This document shows positions 48,503-56,497 of a stretch of DNA of 64,000 nucleotides, piece by piece. Within the stretch, counting starts at the first letter, position 1. Each line of letters starts with the position of its first letter. The notes under the pieces are model-generated. The model saw nothing but the letters and a program-made list of their open reading frames with translations, was not told where the DNA came from and ran no database searches. This DNA is from Calothrix sp. PCC 7716 (GTDB taxonomy: Bacteria > Cyanobacteriota > Cyanobacteriia > Cyanobacteriales > Nostocaceae): positions 3,286,001 through 3,350,000 of the forward strand of contig NZ_AP025018.1 in assembly GCF_019977735.1 (NCBI RefSeq), written 5' to 3'. Both the position numbers and the translations under genes were made by a program.

Positions 48503-48817
48503 TACTTCAAGCTGCACTGTAAGTGGTGCATAGTGAGTGAGAGCATGGTCTCTACTCACTACTCTCAATAAGGGAGACGAATACGTGTTGTGAAAAATGC
48601 GGGGAAAACAGTCGGAACAGTAGACTTGTCCTCTAGGGGTGAAAATTTGTCCTAAAAAGGGTAGACACACAATAATGAAAATTCTTAAACTTGTATTGAG
48701 GTTTAAACTTGAGTATTCTTATGCATTGGTAGGAGGAGTGATGAGCATCAAGTTTTTTCTGGATTTCTCACAAGTGGCTGGTTCCTTATGATTGATTAAA
48801 TTTAAAGTATAATAACC

Positions 48818-49008
48818 ATGCCAACTTTGAACTCCTGGGTCAAGAAGACATAGAAGTTAGCCATGATAACCTTTTCGCATGGCAAGAACATACAAACGCT
48901 TCTTCCTCGGTACGGATGTTTCATGGCGACCACTTCTTCATAAACTCTGCCCAACCACTTTTACTTAAAACCTTAGCTGAACACATCTTGGCGCCGACTT
49001 GTAAATAG
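48818..49008 (+). pseudogene. Type II thioesterase with large internal deletion
   Basis: It starts MPTLNSWV, as does the intact gene at 49936, with the same upstream sequence TAATAACC. After the eighth codon it jumps to the distal part (EVSHDNLFAWQEHTN, HGDHFFINSAQ, LAEHILAPT). The junction is out of frame. About 190 codons have been lost. It is followed 20 bp later by a truncated phosphopantetheinyl transferase gene, the same order as the pair at 51896-52987. Confidence 0.88.
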
Positions 49009-49028
49009 CTATTAATTTTAGTTAACTG

Positions 49029-49223
49029 ATGAGCAAAGCTGTTGATTCGTGGTTGTCACCACCACTTAACTTAAAATTATCAAGTCAGGAAGTTGATATT
49101 TGGCGCATTCATATTGAGACAGATGATTTTATGGTCAAAAAGTTACAGCCACTTTTGAGTACTTATGAACCAATATTCTCAGAACTTTCAACACAGCGCT
49201 CGCAACTGTTTTATATTTGTTGA
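49029..49223 (+). pseudogene. Sfp-type phosphopantetheinyl transferase, N-terminal fragment
   Basis: The first roughly 48 codons (VDSWLSPPLNLKLSSQEV, then KKLQPLLST) match the start of the intact transferase at 52223 closely in DNA and protein. The frame then diverges and stops. All catalytic motifs are missing. The break joins this fragment to an acyl-AMP ligase remnant. Confidence 0.88.
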
Positions 49224-49242
49224 ACTCTTAAATTTTAGAAGT

Positions 49243-49440
49243 TCTACCCAACCAAATCAAGATGCTTTCACCTTTTTGTTAGATAGGTAAACAGAGTAAA
49301 CTAAGTGAACCTATCAAGAGTTAGGTCTGCTCTCACGTCTAATTGCTGCTCAGTTACAAGCATTGGTTTTTACTGGAGAATAGGCTTTACTGCTTTATCC
49401 CGCAGGTCAAAATTATGTTATCGACGCTCTTACCCATTAG
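49243..49440 (+). pseudogene. Fatty acyl-AMP ligase (FAAL-like) N-terminal remnant
   Basis: A single frame reads QPNQDAFTFLLDR, three stops in quick succession, TYQELGLLSRLIAAQLQAL, then a stop and ALLLYPAGQNYVIDAL. This matches the opening of cyanobacterial fatty acyl-AMP ligases (AFTFL-D--TE...TYQEL...ALLLYPPGLDFI). Such enzymes load fatty acids onto lipopeptide synthetases. Only the first 65 codons or so remain, with four internal stop codons. Confidence 0.7.
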
Positions 49441-49482
49441 GTATGCCAATAACAACAGAAATATTGCCAGTAAATAAAGCCG

Positions 49483-49827
49483 ATGACCCATTATGTATTC
49501 CAGCAATTAATCTTAAATAAAAGTATATTTTATCCACAAAGTAATCGATTAGGTACTTTTCTAATTTGGAATAATAAGAGAAAAGAAGAACTATCAGAAG
49601 CGGAACTCTTAAGTAAGTTGAGTGAAATTATTATCAAAGATTATAAAAACACAATTATATTATTAAGTTTTCTACCTACAAATGACCAAGTGAAAGCACT
49701 GGAATCTTTAATATCTCAAAAATTACAAACTAACCTAAACGTCAAATTATTACAAAAGTTTGAGGGAGGTATTGAGGAAGACGAAGGAAATTTTTATCTG
49801 TTTAACGTCAAAGAAAATGATAAATAA
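49483..49827 (+). CDS. Hypothetical protein, possibly a gene fragment
   Basis: The ORF of up to 114 codons contains LGTFLIWNNKRKEELSEAEL, then YKNTIILLSFLPTNDQVKAL. The region from about 49555 on reads like a genuine coding sequence rich in Lys and Glu. The start is uncertain because it emerges directly from pseudogene debris. I do not recognise a family. It may be the C-terminal part of a protein whose beginning was lost. Confidence 0.4.
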   Translation: MTHYVFQQLILNKSIFYPQSNRLGTFLIWNNKRKEELSEAELLSKLSEIIIKDYKNTIILLSFLPTNDQVKALESLISQKLQTNLNVKLLQKFEGGIEEDEGNFYLFNVKENDK

Positions 49828-49935
49828 GTTTCTTTGCCTGTTCTAGCATAATAGGATGCTACCTTAAATCATTGTCTTGCTAGTTAAAAAAATAACTAGT
49901 TCTTTGCAATTGATTATATTTCAAGTGTAATAACC

Positions 49936-50694
49936 ATGCCAACTTTGAACTCCTGGGTCACCTGTCCCAAACCAAATTCTCAAGCTTCAATACGTCTATT
50001 CTGCTTCCCCTATGCCGGCGGTAGTTCGTTAATTTTTCGTAATTGGTCAGACAAGTTAGCACCGAATATTGAAGTTTACCCTATTGAGCTTCCCGGACGC
50101 GGAATCCAGATGAAACTGGCGCCATTTGATCAACTTGAGCCTCTTGTCAAGGCAATTGCTCCCGCTTTACTCTCTTACTTAGACAAACCATTTGCCTTTT
50201 TTGGTCATAGTATGGGTGGACTGGTTAGTTTTGAACTTGCCCGCCTACTCCGTAACGAGTATCGCATTAATCCAGCCCATCTTTTTATATCCGGTCGGCG
50301 GGCGCCTACTATTCCTGATACAAAACCACCTATTCATGATTTACCAGAACTAGCTTTTAAAGAGGAACTACGGCGCCTCAATGGAACACCTTCTTCTGTG
50401 CTGGATAATCCCGAACTCATGCAGTTACTTCTTCCCATGCTGCGCGCGGATTTTGCTGTTTTAGAAACATATGTTTACAAACATCAACAGCCACTGGATT
50501 GCCCAATCACCGTTTTCGGTGGCTTACAAGATACAGAAGTTAGTCATGATAACCTTTTAGCGTGGCAAGAACATACAAAAGCTTCTTTTTCAATACAGAT
50601 GTTTGATGGCGACCACTTTTTCATACACTCAGCCCAAGAACTTTTACTTAAAACCTTAGCTGAATCCCTGAAGGCGCCGACTTTTAAAAAGTAA
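49936..50694 (+). CDS. Type II thioesterase (intact copy)
   Basis: The 252-residue alpha/beta-hydrolase has FPYAGGSS, ELPGRG, GHSMGG with nucleophile Ser92, a downstream Asp in FGGLQDTEV and His in GDHFFIHS. It is the normal size for stand-alone thioesterases that clean stalled NRPS/PKS carriers. It is the only full-length copy among several fragments here (41146, 47795, 48818, 51896) and is therefore the likely working editor for the synthetases. The ATG follows TAATAACC, shared with the deleted copy at 48818. A short run of repeated taaaaag lies just after the stop. Confidence 0.95.
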   Translation: MPTLNSWVTCPKPNSQASIRLFCFPYAGGSSLIFRNWSDKLAPNIEVYPIELPGRGIQMKLAPFDQLEPLVKAIAPALLSYLDKPFAFFGHSMGGLVSFELARLLRNEYRINPAHLFISGRRAPTIPDTKPPIHDLPELAFKEELRRLNGTPSSVLDNPELMQLLLPMLRADFAVLETYVYKHQQPLDCPITVFGGLQDTEVSHDNLLAWQEHTKASFSIQMFDGDHFFIHSAQELLLKTLAESLKAPTFKK

Positions 50695-50868
50695 AAAGAT
50701 AAAAGTAAAAAGTAAAAAGTAAAAAGAAAATATTTTTACATTTTTAATTTTGCATTTTTGTACTAGTATAACTTATTGCTTCCGACTGCTTCAAATTCGG
50801 CACCTATCAGATTGTAATTTACTTTGGTAGTATAATAATCACTTAACAAATTATGTAGGAGAAATGTA

Positions 50869-51318
50869 GTGCCACCAAGGGATACAATTCATGAAATAGT
50901 CAAGCAGGCAGTTATTAAAGATGGTTGGATGATTACAGAAGCAGATGACCCCTACGTAATATCTTACGGACAAAGATTTCTCTTTGTTGACCTTGGGGCA
51001 AGTAAATCTACGGATAACGATATACAGGGTAGTCTGATTGGGGCTTTCAAAGATAACAGTCGTATCGCAATAGAAATCAAGGATTTTAAAGCTAAATCTT
51101 TAATTAAAGATTTAGAGCAAGCAATTGGGCAGTATGTTTTATATCGGTTACTTTTGAATAAAATAGACCCAGAACGCGAAGTATACTTGGCTATTACTGA
51201 CAAACTTTATGAAGATTTTTTTAGTGAACCAATCGGTGAGCTCGTAATTAATGAACTACCATTAAAAATGATTATCGTAAATTTAGAAAGGGTTGAGATA
51301 ACAAAATGGATAAGATAA
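50869..51318 (+). CDS. xisH: XisH family protein
   Basis: The 149-residue protein starts at GTG with AGGAGAA upstream and matches XisH: RDTIHEIVKQAVIKDGW, then IAIEIKDF and LEQAIGQYVLYR. The family has an endonuclease-like (PD-D/EXK) core, here suggested by IAIEIK. XisH and XisI were named as factors needed for excision of the fdxN element in Anabaena, but pairs occur widely in cyanobacteria without that element. It overlaps xisI by 13 bp and lies between an intact thioesterase and a thioesterase fragment, as if inserted in a duplicated cassette. Confidence 0.93.
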   Translation: MPPRDTIHEIVKQAVIKDGWMITEADDPYVISYGQRFLFVDLGASKSTDNDIQGSLIGAFKDNSRIAIEIKDFKAKSLIKDLEQAIGQYVLYRLLLNKIDPEREVYLAITDKLYEDFFSEPIGELVINELPLKMIIVNLERVEITKWIR

Positions 51319-51629
51319 ACCAGTATCGTCAAATAGTTAAACAAGTAGTTACTTACTACTCACGCTTCAAACCGTCTCATGGTAATATAAGGCTAGACAC
51401 CGTATTTGACGAAGCTCAAGATAGGTATAGTTTGATGCAAGTTGGTTGGGACAGAGGGAAACGAATTAGAGGCAATCTAATTTATATTACTTTGTCAGGT
51501 GAAAAAGTTATTATTGAGTACGATGGAATGGAATCAGGGATTACCCAGGATTTAATAGACAAAGGTATTCCCGAAAAAGACATTATTTTAGCTTTTGTAC
51601 CAGAGACCGCGACCTCCGGGTCATTCTGA
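51306..51629 (+). CDS. xisI: XisI family protein
   Basis: This 107-residue partner of XisH has the family pattern YRQIVKQVVTYYSRFKPSHG, DTVFDEAQDRYSLMQVGWD and a C-terminal IPEKDIILAFVPE. The last few residues (TATSGSF) differ from the usual end, so slight truncation is possible. The start overlaps xisH, which indicates coupled translation. From 51630 to 51895 I see no gene. Confidence 0.92.
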   Translation: MDKINQYRQIVKQVVTYYSRFKPSHGNIRLDTVFDEAQDRYSLMQVGWDRGKRIRGNLIYITLSGEKVIIEYDGMESGITQDLIDKGIPEKDIILAFVPETATSGSF

Positions 51630-51895
51630 TAATGCTTCGGCGCCTTCTTCACGCTTGACATATCTTAAATTTATATACTGGTGGAGCCAATTAATTTACA
51701 CGCTAAAACGGTTAGAACTTTAGTGAACGCGCGTCAAAATCTTTGAGATGCAACGGAACGCAACTCATGACATAAGTCTAAATATTACCATATAGCGGCG
51801 CCTGTTGCGGTAATACCAAGTTAGGCTGTTGTCGGCACGAATACAAGATTAATGTCGCTAAAGTGTTATTGTTCGCGTCAGTAAGTTATTGACAG

Positions 51896-52202
51896 AAGAC
51901 CTTCTTCTATAGTGGATAATCCCGAACTTCTGCTGTTACTCCTTCCCATGCTGCGCGCGGATTTTGCGGTTTTAGAAACATATGTTTACAAACACGAACA
52001 GCCACTGGATTGTCCAATCACCGTTTTCGGCGGCTTACAAGACACAGAAGTTAGTTATGATAACCTTTTAGCATGGCTTGAGCATACAAACGCTTTTTTC
52101 TCAATACTTCGGTTTCATGGCGACCACTTTTTCATACACTCAGCCCAAGAACTTTTACTTAAAACCTTAGCTGAACACATCAAGGCGCCGACTTGTACAT
52201 AA
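51896..52202 (+). pseudogene. Type II thioesterase, C-terminal fragment
   Basis: Starting at ACCTTCTTCT, this matches the intact gene at 49936 from about residue 151 to the end, nearly base for base (LRADFAVLETYVYKHEQPLD, FGGLQDTEV, GDHFFIHSAQ). The N-terminal two thirds, including GHSMGG, are missing. A GTG at 51912 could start a 96-residue ORF, but it would lack the nucleophile. It is followed 20 bp later by the intact phosphopantetheinyl transferase. Confidence 0.9.
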
Positions 52203-52222
52203 CTCTTATTAAAACTTAACTA

Positions 52223-52987
52223 ATGGACGATGTAGTAGATTCGTGGTTAGAACCACCACTCAGCTTAAAATTATCAAATCAGGAAGTTCATGTTTGGCGT
52301 GTTTATATTGATACAGATGATTCCATTACCAAAAAGTTACAGCCACTTTTAAGTACTGATGAACGCTTAAAAGCTGCACGTTTCCGCTTTGAAAAGGACA
52401 GTGCAAAATATATTGTTACGCGCGGTACACTTAGGACAATTCTCGGTCGTTACCTTGATAAAAAACCAGAAGAGTTAAAATTTTCATACAATCAGTATGG
52501 TAAGCCAGCGCTGCACTCAATTAATACTAATAAACTAATTAGTTTTAATGTATCTCATTCACGCGGACTTGCCTTAATAGCTGTGGCTCAAAATTGGGAT
52601 GTTGGTGTGGATATTGAGTATGTTCGCACCAATGTAAATTATGAAGAAATTGCTGAAAGATTTTTTTCACCAGCAGAAAAGGTAGTTTGGCGTTTACTAC
52701 CAACTTCTGTAAAGCAAGAGGCATTTTTTAATTGCTGGACGCGCAAAGAAGCTTATATAAAAGCAAAAGGAATGGGTCTTTCTATTCCTTTAAACGAGTT
52801 TGATGTATCCTTTAAACCCGGAGAGCCAGCAGCTTTACTAAATACTACATGGGATGAGCAAGAAGTCAACTGTTGGTCACTAGCAGAAATTACTCTTGCT
52901 CCTGACTATATAGCAGCTTTAGCAGTAGAAGCAAATAATTACCAGCTTAAATTTTGGCAGTTTAATGGTTTATGTCAGAAGTTTTAA
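52223..52987 (+). CDS. 4'-phosphopantetheinyl transferase, Sfp type
   Basis: The 254-residue protein has the Sfp-family motifs: FNVSHSRGLALIAV, GVDIEYVR (metal-binding Asp and Glu) and WTRKEAYIKAKGMGL. It transfers phosphopantetheine from CoA to the carrier Ser of the NRPS and PKS proteins. It is the only complete copy; a truncated duplicate lies at 49029. It follows a thioesterase remnant by 20 bp, so the ancestral cassette was thioesterase then transferase. Confidence 0.95.
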   Translation: MDDVVDSWLEPPLSLKLSNQEVHVWRVYIDTDDSITKKLQPLLSTDERLKAARFRFEKDSAKYIVTRGTLRTILGRYLDKKPEELKFSYNQYGKPALHSINTNKLISFNVSHSRGLALIAVAQNWDVGVDIEYVRTNVNYEEIAERFFSPAEKVVWRLLPTSVKQEAFFNCWTRKEAYIKAKGMGLSIPLNEFDVSFKPGEPAALLNTTWDEQEVNCWSLAEITLAPDYIAALAVEANNYQLKFWQFNGLCQKF

Positions 52988-53123
52988 TAACCCAAGTTGC
53001 GGGTTATCCTCCTCCGCGTGCTTCGCACGCGAAGTCGCTGAAGCAGCAAAGTTGCTAGAAACAAAAACTTGACTGCGTAAACACAAACAATTATGCTGTG
53101 TACAATTGTGCATCTATAATTGT

Positions 53124-53330
53124 ATGGAGTACGAATGGGATAGTAATAAAGCTCAATCCAATATCCAAAAACATGGAATAGACTTTGCCGACGCAGTTTC
53201 TGTATTTTCGGATGCTTTGGGTAGAATTATAGTTGTTGTTTATACGTGGCGGGGTGACAGTTGTATTTGGTTAATATCTGCTCGGAAAGCAACTAAAAGA
53301 GAGCGTTTGCTGTATGAATTAGAGGAATAA
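53124..53330 (+). CDS. brnT: BrnT-like toxin, shortened
   Basis: I chose the ATG at 53124 (MEYEWDSNKAQSNIQKHGID), not the upstream TTG. The family pattern continues with DFADAVSVFSD and ends with WLISARKATKRERLLYE. BrnT ribonuclease toxins usually have about 90-100 residues. Here only 68 remain, and the middle strands (normally between VFSD and GR-IVVV) are missing without a frameshift. The toxin may be inactive. It lies 3 bp upstream of brnA. Confidence 0.85.
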   Translation: MEYEWDSNKAQSNIQKHGIDFADAVSVFSDALGRIIVVVYTWRGDSCIWLISARKATKRERLLYELEE

Positions 53331-53333
53331 ATC

Positions 53334-53603
53334 ATGGATACTGAGTATGATTTTAGTCAAGGAAAGCGTGGAGCTATTGAACCAACTCCCGAAGGTAAAA
53401 CGAGGATTACAATTCGGTTAGATGATGATATTTTAACGTGGTTCCGCGAACAAGTCCATCTCGCAGGTGGTGGAAATTACCAGACTTTGATAAATAATGC
53501 ATTGCGTGAATATGTACAACAGCGTCGCGAACCTTTAGAAGAAATTTTACGGCGAGTTGTGCGCGAAGAATTGAGTCAGATAAATATACGGGTGTCGGAG
53601 TAG
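53334..53603 (+). CDS. brnA: BrnA-like antitoxin
   Basis: The 89-residue protein has the BrnA core KTRITIRLDDDILTWFREQ, then GGGNYQTLINNALREYV, a ribbon-helix-helix DNA-binding domain. It should neutralise BrnT and repress the pair. Its sequence looks complete, in contrast to the shortened toxin. The 3-bp spacing after brnT is typical of the operon. Confidence 0.92.
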   Translation: MDTEYDFSQGKRGAIEPTPEGKTRITIRLDDDILTWFREQVHLAGGGNYQTLINNALREYVQQRREPLEEILRRVVREELSQINIRVSE

Positions 53604-53617
53604 GTTTTAATATCAAG

Positions 53618-53645
53618 GCTGGGCAATAATGCCCGCTCCACAATA
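53618..53645. repeat. Dispersed hairpin repeat (GGGCA..TGCCC type)
   Basis: GGGCAATAATGCCC followed by GCTCCACAA. A second member at 58383-58410 reads GGGCAAGGATGCCC followed by ATCCCACAA, so this is a repeat family. Confidence 0.6.
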
Positions 53646-53800
53646 CCTTTCTCCAAATATACTAGCCATCACTTCGGCGCCAACCTTTGCTATAGTTTAT
53701 ATAGTACTTGTGTATGTTTTTTATATTTTAGCCTCCCCAACCCAGGCATTTTTTTGGTCTTAAAATAAAAGGCGCCTATCGATAACAAGTAGCATAAATA

Positions 53801-53832
53801 ATATAGAGACCGTAAATTTACGGTCTCTATAT
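53801..53832. terminator. Bidirectional terminator-like perfect palindrome
   Basis: ATATAGAGACCGTAAA is followed immediately by its exact complement, 32 bp in all, then TTTTATTTTT. It lies between brnA (plus) and the sugar nucleotidyltransferase (minus), which converge here, so it could end both transcripts. Apart from the repeat at 53618, 53604-53917 holds nothing else. Confidence 0.7.
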
Positions 53833-53917
53833 TTTTATTTTTACTTAAGGATTTGGTGCGTGACGCTACAAGTCTTATAACTAGGTTGAAATTCTTTCTC
53901 GCACGTCACGCACCCTA

Positions 53918-55087
53918 CTAACTCGCGGAATTTGTGCCCAAAAGTTCTGCAATAGCTTGACGTTCTGCTGGTGTTTGAACTGGGGGGTCTTGACGTGCGT
54001 CGGTAATTAACCAGTCTAACTGTGCTTCTTGAACATCGATGGTGGCGCCAGTTTTATCGACACAGTAGCGACCAAACACTAGTTTATCGACTAAGCGAAC
54101 ACCTGGTCCCAAGCGTGACCATTCAAAAATAACGCTATTATCAACGGTGGCGCCACTGCAAATCCAGCAGTTGGGGCCAATCATTGCAGGGCCTATAATT
54201 TTGGCGCCGTCTTCAATTTTGGTCATACCACCAATGTAAACTGGGCCTGTAATATCTACTTTGTCCCAGTTAACTGCAACGTTTAATCCAGTATAAATAC
54301 CAGGCGCTACTTCATGACCTGGAATTTGGACGTTTTTGATTTCTCCTAATAGTACACCGCGAATCGCTCGCCAGTAATCGGGTACTTTACCAATGTCAAC
54401 CCATTCAAAGTCCATTGGTTTCGCAAAAAATGGGGCGCCGATTTCTACTAATTTAGGAAATAACTGTCCACCAATATCATATTCAACCCCAGATGGGATA
54501 TAATTTAAAACTTCTGGTTCAAAGATATAAATACCCGTGTTGATGTTGGTGCTAAGTGCTTCTTCAACCGAAGGCTTTTCTTGGAAAGCTTTAATGCGAC
54601 CGTCTTCTTCAGTTACAACCACACCATAACTAGAAACCTCTTCACGAGGAACTGTCTTGGTGATAATAGTCGCGATTGAACCCTTAGAACGGTGCCATTT
54701 AACAGCTTCAGTTAAATCTAAGTCAATTAAGGCATCACCGCATAATACAACAAATGTATCATCGAAAAACGGCGAGAAGTCTTGAATACGTTTCATCCCT
54801 CCAGCTGAACCAACCGCTTCTCCAATTAAATTACCATCAGCAATTTTACCTTCAAAAGAATAAGCGATTTGCACGCCAAACTTTTGACCGTCCCGGAAGT
54901 AACTTTCGATTTCCTCAGCTAAATGGCTAACGTTGACCATAATTTGGTCAAAACCGTGTTGCCGTAATAATTCCAGCAAAAACTCCATAACAGGTTTTTG
55001 CAAAATGGGAATCATCGGTTTGGGAGTAGTATAGGTAATAGGACGCACACGTGTACCTTTACCTGCTGCTAGAATCATCGCCTTCAT
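53918..55087 (-). CDS. Sugar-1-phosphate nucleotidyltransferase (mannose-1-P guanylyltransferase-like)
   Basis: The 389-residue protein starts MKAMILAAGKGTRVRPIT, the nucleotide-binding signature, then CGDALIDLDL and EWVDIGKVPDYWRA. The C-terminal third is a left-handed beta-helix (VYIGGMTKIEDGAKIIGPA) as in GDP-mannose pyrophosphorylases and related enzymes. It makes NDP-sugars for polysaccharide or glycan synthesis. The exact sugar cannot be decided. It is an ordinary cyanobacterial housekeeping gene, dense in GGCGCC palindromes. Confidence 0.9.
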   Translation of the reverse strand: MKAMILAAGKGTRVRPITYTTPKPMIPILQKPVMEFLLELLRQHGFDQIMVNVSHLAEEIESYFRDGQKFGVQIAYSFEGKIADGNLIGEAVGSAGGMKRIQDFSPFFDDTFVVLCGDALIDLDLTEAVKWHRSKGSIATIITKTVPREEVSSYGVVVTEEDGRIKAFQEKPSVEEALSTNINTGIYIFEPEVLNYIPSGVEYDIGGQLFPKLVEIGAPFFAKPMDFEWVDIGKVPDYWRAIRGVLLGEIKNVQIPGHEVAPGIYTGLNVAVNWDKVDITGPVYIGGMTKIEDGAKIIGPAMIGPNCWICSGATVDNSVIFEWSRLGPGVRLVDKLVFGRYCVDKTGATIDVQEAQLDWLITDARQDPPVQTPAERQAIAELLGTNSAS

Positions 55088-55315
55088 AATGTGTTTTTCC
55101 CTCGTTATTCCTCAGCCACAAGCTTGTTTACTTTGATGTTCGTGATACTTAATCATCTGTTTATTTCTACTCTAAGTCATCCTTAAAAGCACGGATAGCG
55201 GTACAAAGAGCGCTTTATGTAACCATAAGTGTAAAGATGATGACGATTAATTAGGTCATCTATCCAATTTACCCAGATTTTGGTGACTCATGTCTCAAAA
55301 TTTTGGAATGCTTTG

Positions 55316-55343
55316 GTAGAGACGCGACATGTCGCGTCTCTAC
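55316..55343. repeat. Perfect 28-bp palindrome (GTAGAGACGCGA type)
   Basis: GTAGAGACGCGACA is followed by its exact complement. This is a well-spread intergenic palindrome of cyanobacteria. Here it overlaps the stop codon of scpA and may act as its terminator. Confidence 0.7.
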
Positions 55344-56164
55344 ACTGCGGCATCCAATGATTTATTTGTACTAACGTCTGTGAGTAATCGAATTTTGACA
55401 TCAGTGTAAAATTCTTCTTGATATAACTCCACCTTGGACTGGGCAGACAGTAGTAACAATGCCCAAAACACCCCGACTGTCTCGCTGTTCGGTGAATGAT
55501 GACCTGATAAAGTTTTATTGGGCTGTGCGTGAAGCCAAAGCGCGACAAGTTGTTCTAAATCCATCCACTCCTTGTCTAACGATAGCTCACTTGCCGAATG
55601 ATATAATAGCTGTTCAAGTTCAAGAGCGACTTCCGTCAAGTTTTCTTGGTGTGCTAAATCCAACGCTTGCCGCATTGTTCGCACGTTATTACCTGTGTTG
55701 CGAATGCTTCGAGGCGCCTTGACTTCTCTCTGTAGCTGAACTTTTTTGAGTTGTTCAGCCATTACATGTAGCTGTTCGATAAGTTCTGGAAGTGTAACGC
55801 GACGTTTCGATGGAGGCATTGCAGCAGAACGACGACGTAACGCGCGCTCTAATGGTAATCGAGCAGTTCGTAAAAATACGTTTTCTTCGTCTGCAAATTC
55901 ACCGTCTTCAAGTTCTGGTTCTTCTTCGACCGCTTGCAATTGCGTTAAAGTATTGGCTTTGAATAATACCAACATCGAAGCAGATAGAAATGCTTGTCCT
56001 GATGTAGACAAGTCGGTTTCATATCCTCGCGTTGCTACAGTAGCCATTAGTTCGAGAAAACGGTCTATTACATCAATCACCTTCACATCCCAAGGGTCTA
56101 TGTCCCCGGACTCTGCCTGGTGAATGAGTTGTGTAATTGTCTCTAATAGCTCGGAGGCATCCAT
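55340..56164 (-). CDS. scpA: Segregation and condensation protein A
   Basis: The 274-residue protein matches ScpA: an N-terminal LIHQAESGDIDPWDVKVIDV and FLSASMLVLFKANTL, then a variable acidic middle and a C-terminal helical domain (VGVFWALLLLSAQSKVELYQ). ScpA is the kleisin of the SMC-ScpAB chromosome condensin. Its stop codon (complement of 55340-55342) falls within the 28-bp palindrome. The 333 bp upstream (56165-56497) hold only an inverted repeat. Confidence 0.93.
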   Translation of the reverse strand: MDASELLETITQLIHQAESGDIDPWDVKVIDVIDRFLELMATVATRGYETDLSTSGQAFLSASMLVLFKANTLTQLQAVEEEPELEDGEFADEENVFLRTARLPLERALRRRSAAMPPSKRRVTLPELIEQLHVMAEQLKKVQLQREVKAPRSIRNTGNNVRTMRQALDLAHQENLTEVALELEQLLYHSASELSLDKEWMDLEQLVALWLHAQPNKTLSGHHSPNSETVGVFWALLLLSAQSKVELYQEEFYTDVKIRLLTDVSTNKSLDAAV

Positions 56165-56216
56165 TAATTAGTACAAACTATATTTTTTCGTTTTATCTTA
56201 ATTAGGACTTATGCAC

Positions 56217-56283
56217 AGAAACCTGGTTTCTAACCAAAATCCTCGTTTTTATTACAAATTATCGATCAAGAAACCAGGTTTCT
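56217..56283. repeat. Inverted repeat, AGAAACC(T/A)GGTTTCT arms
   Basis: AGAAACCTGGTTTCT at 56217-56231 and its exact complement at 56269-56283. The arms are themselves near-palindromes. It is a common intergenic element type in cyanobacteria. Confidence 0.65.
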
Positions 56284-56497
56284 AAGATTGTTGGCGCCGT
56301 AAACGCCTTCGTTAACTAACGGTACAAGTATTACATGCTTACAGCCAAAATCTTATAAGAAAAGTTTTTTTCAGGCAAGTATTTTATGATATATTGATAT
56401 TTAAGCATTAGTTAAATTTTATACTTTTATTTTGTAAATACTGACTGAACTTTAAGCTTTGTCTAAATACTGGTTAAAATAAGCACAGGTAAAAAAA

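Noticed and set aside
48266-48670. 134-codon minus-strand ORF
   Set aside because: It lies over transposase debris read on the plus strand and has an odd composition (many Cys, His, Phe). No family pattern is visible.
55459-56123. Two plus-strand ORFs opposite scpA
   Set aside because: Both are shadows of scpA, with low-complexity Ser/Arg text in the second.
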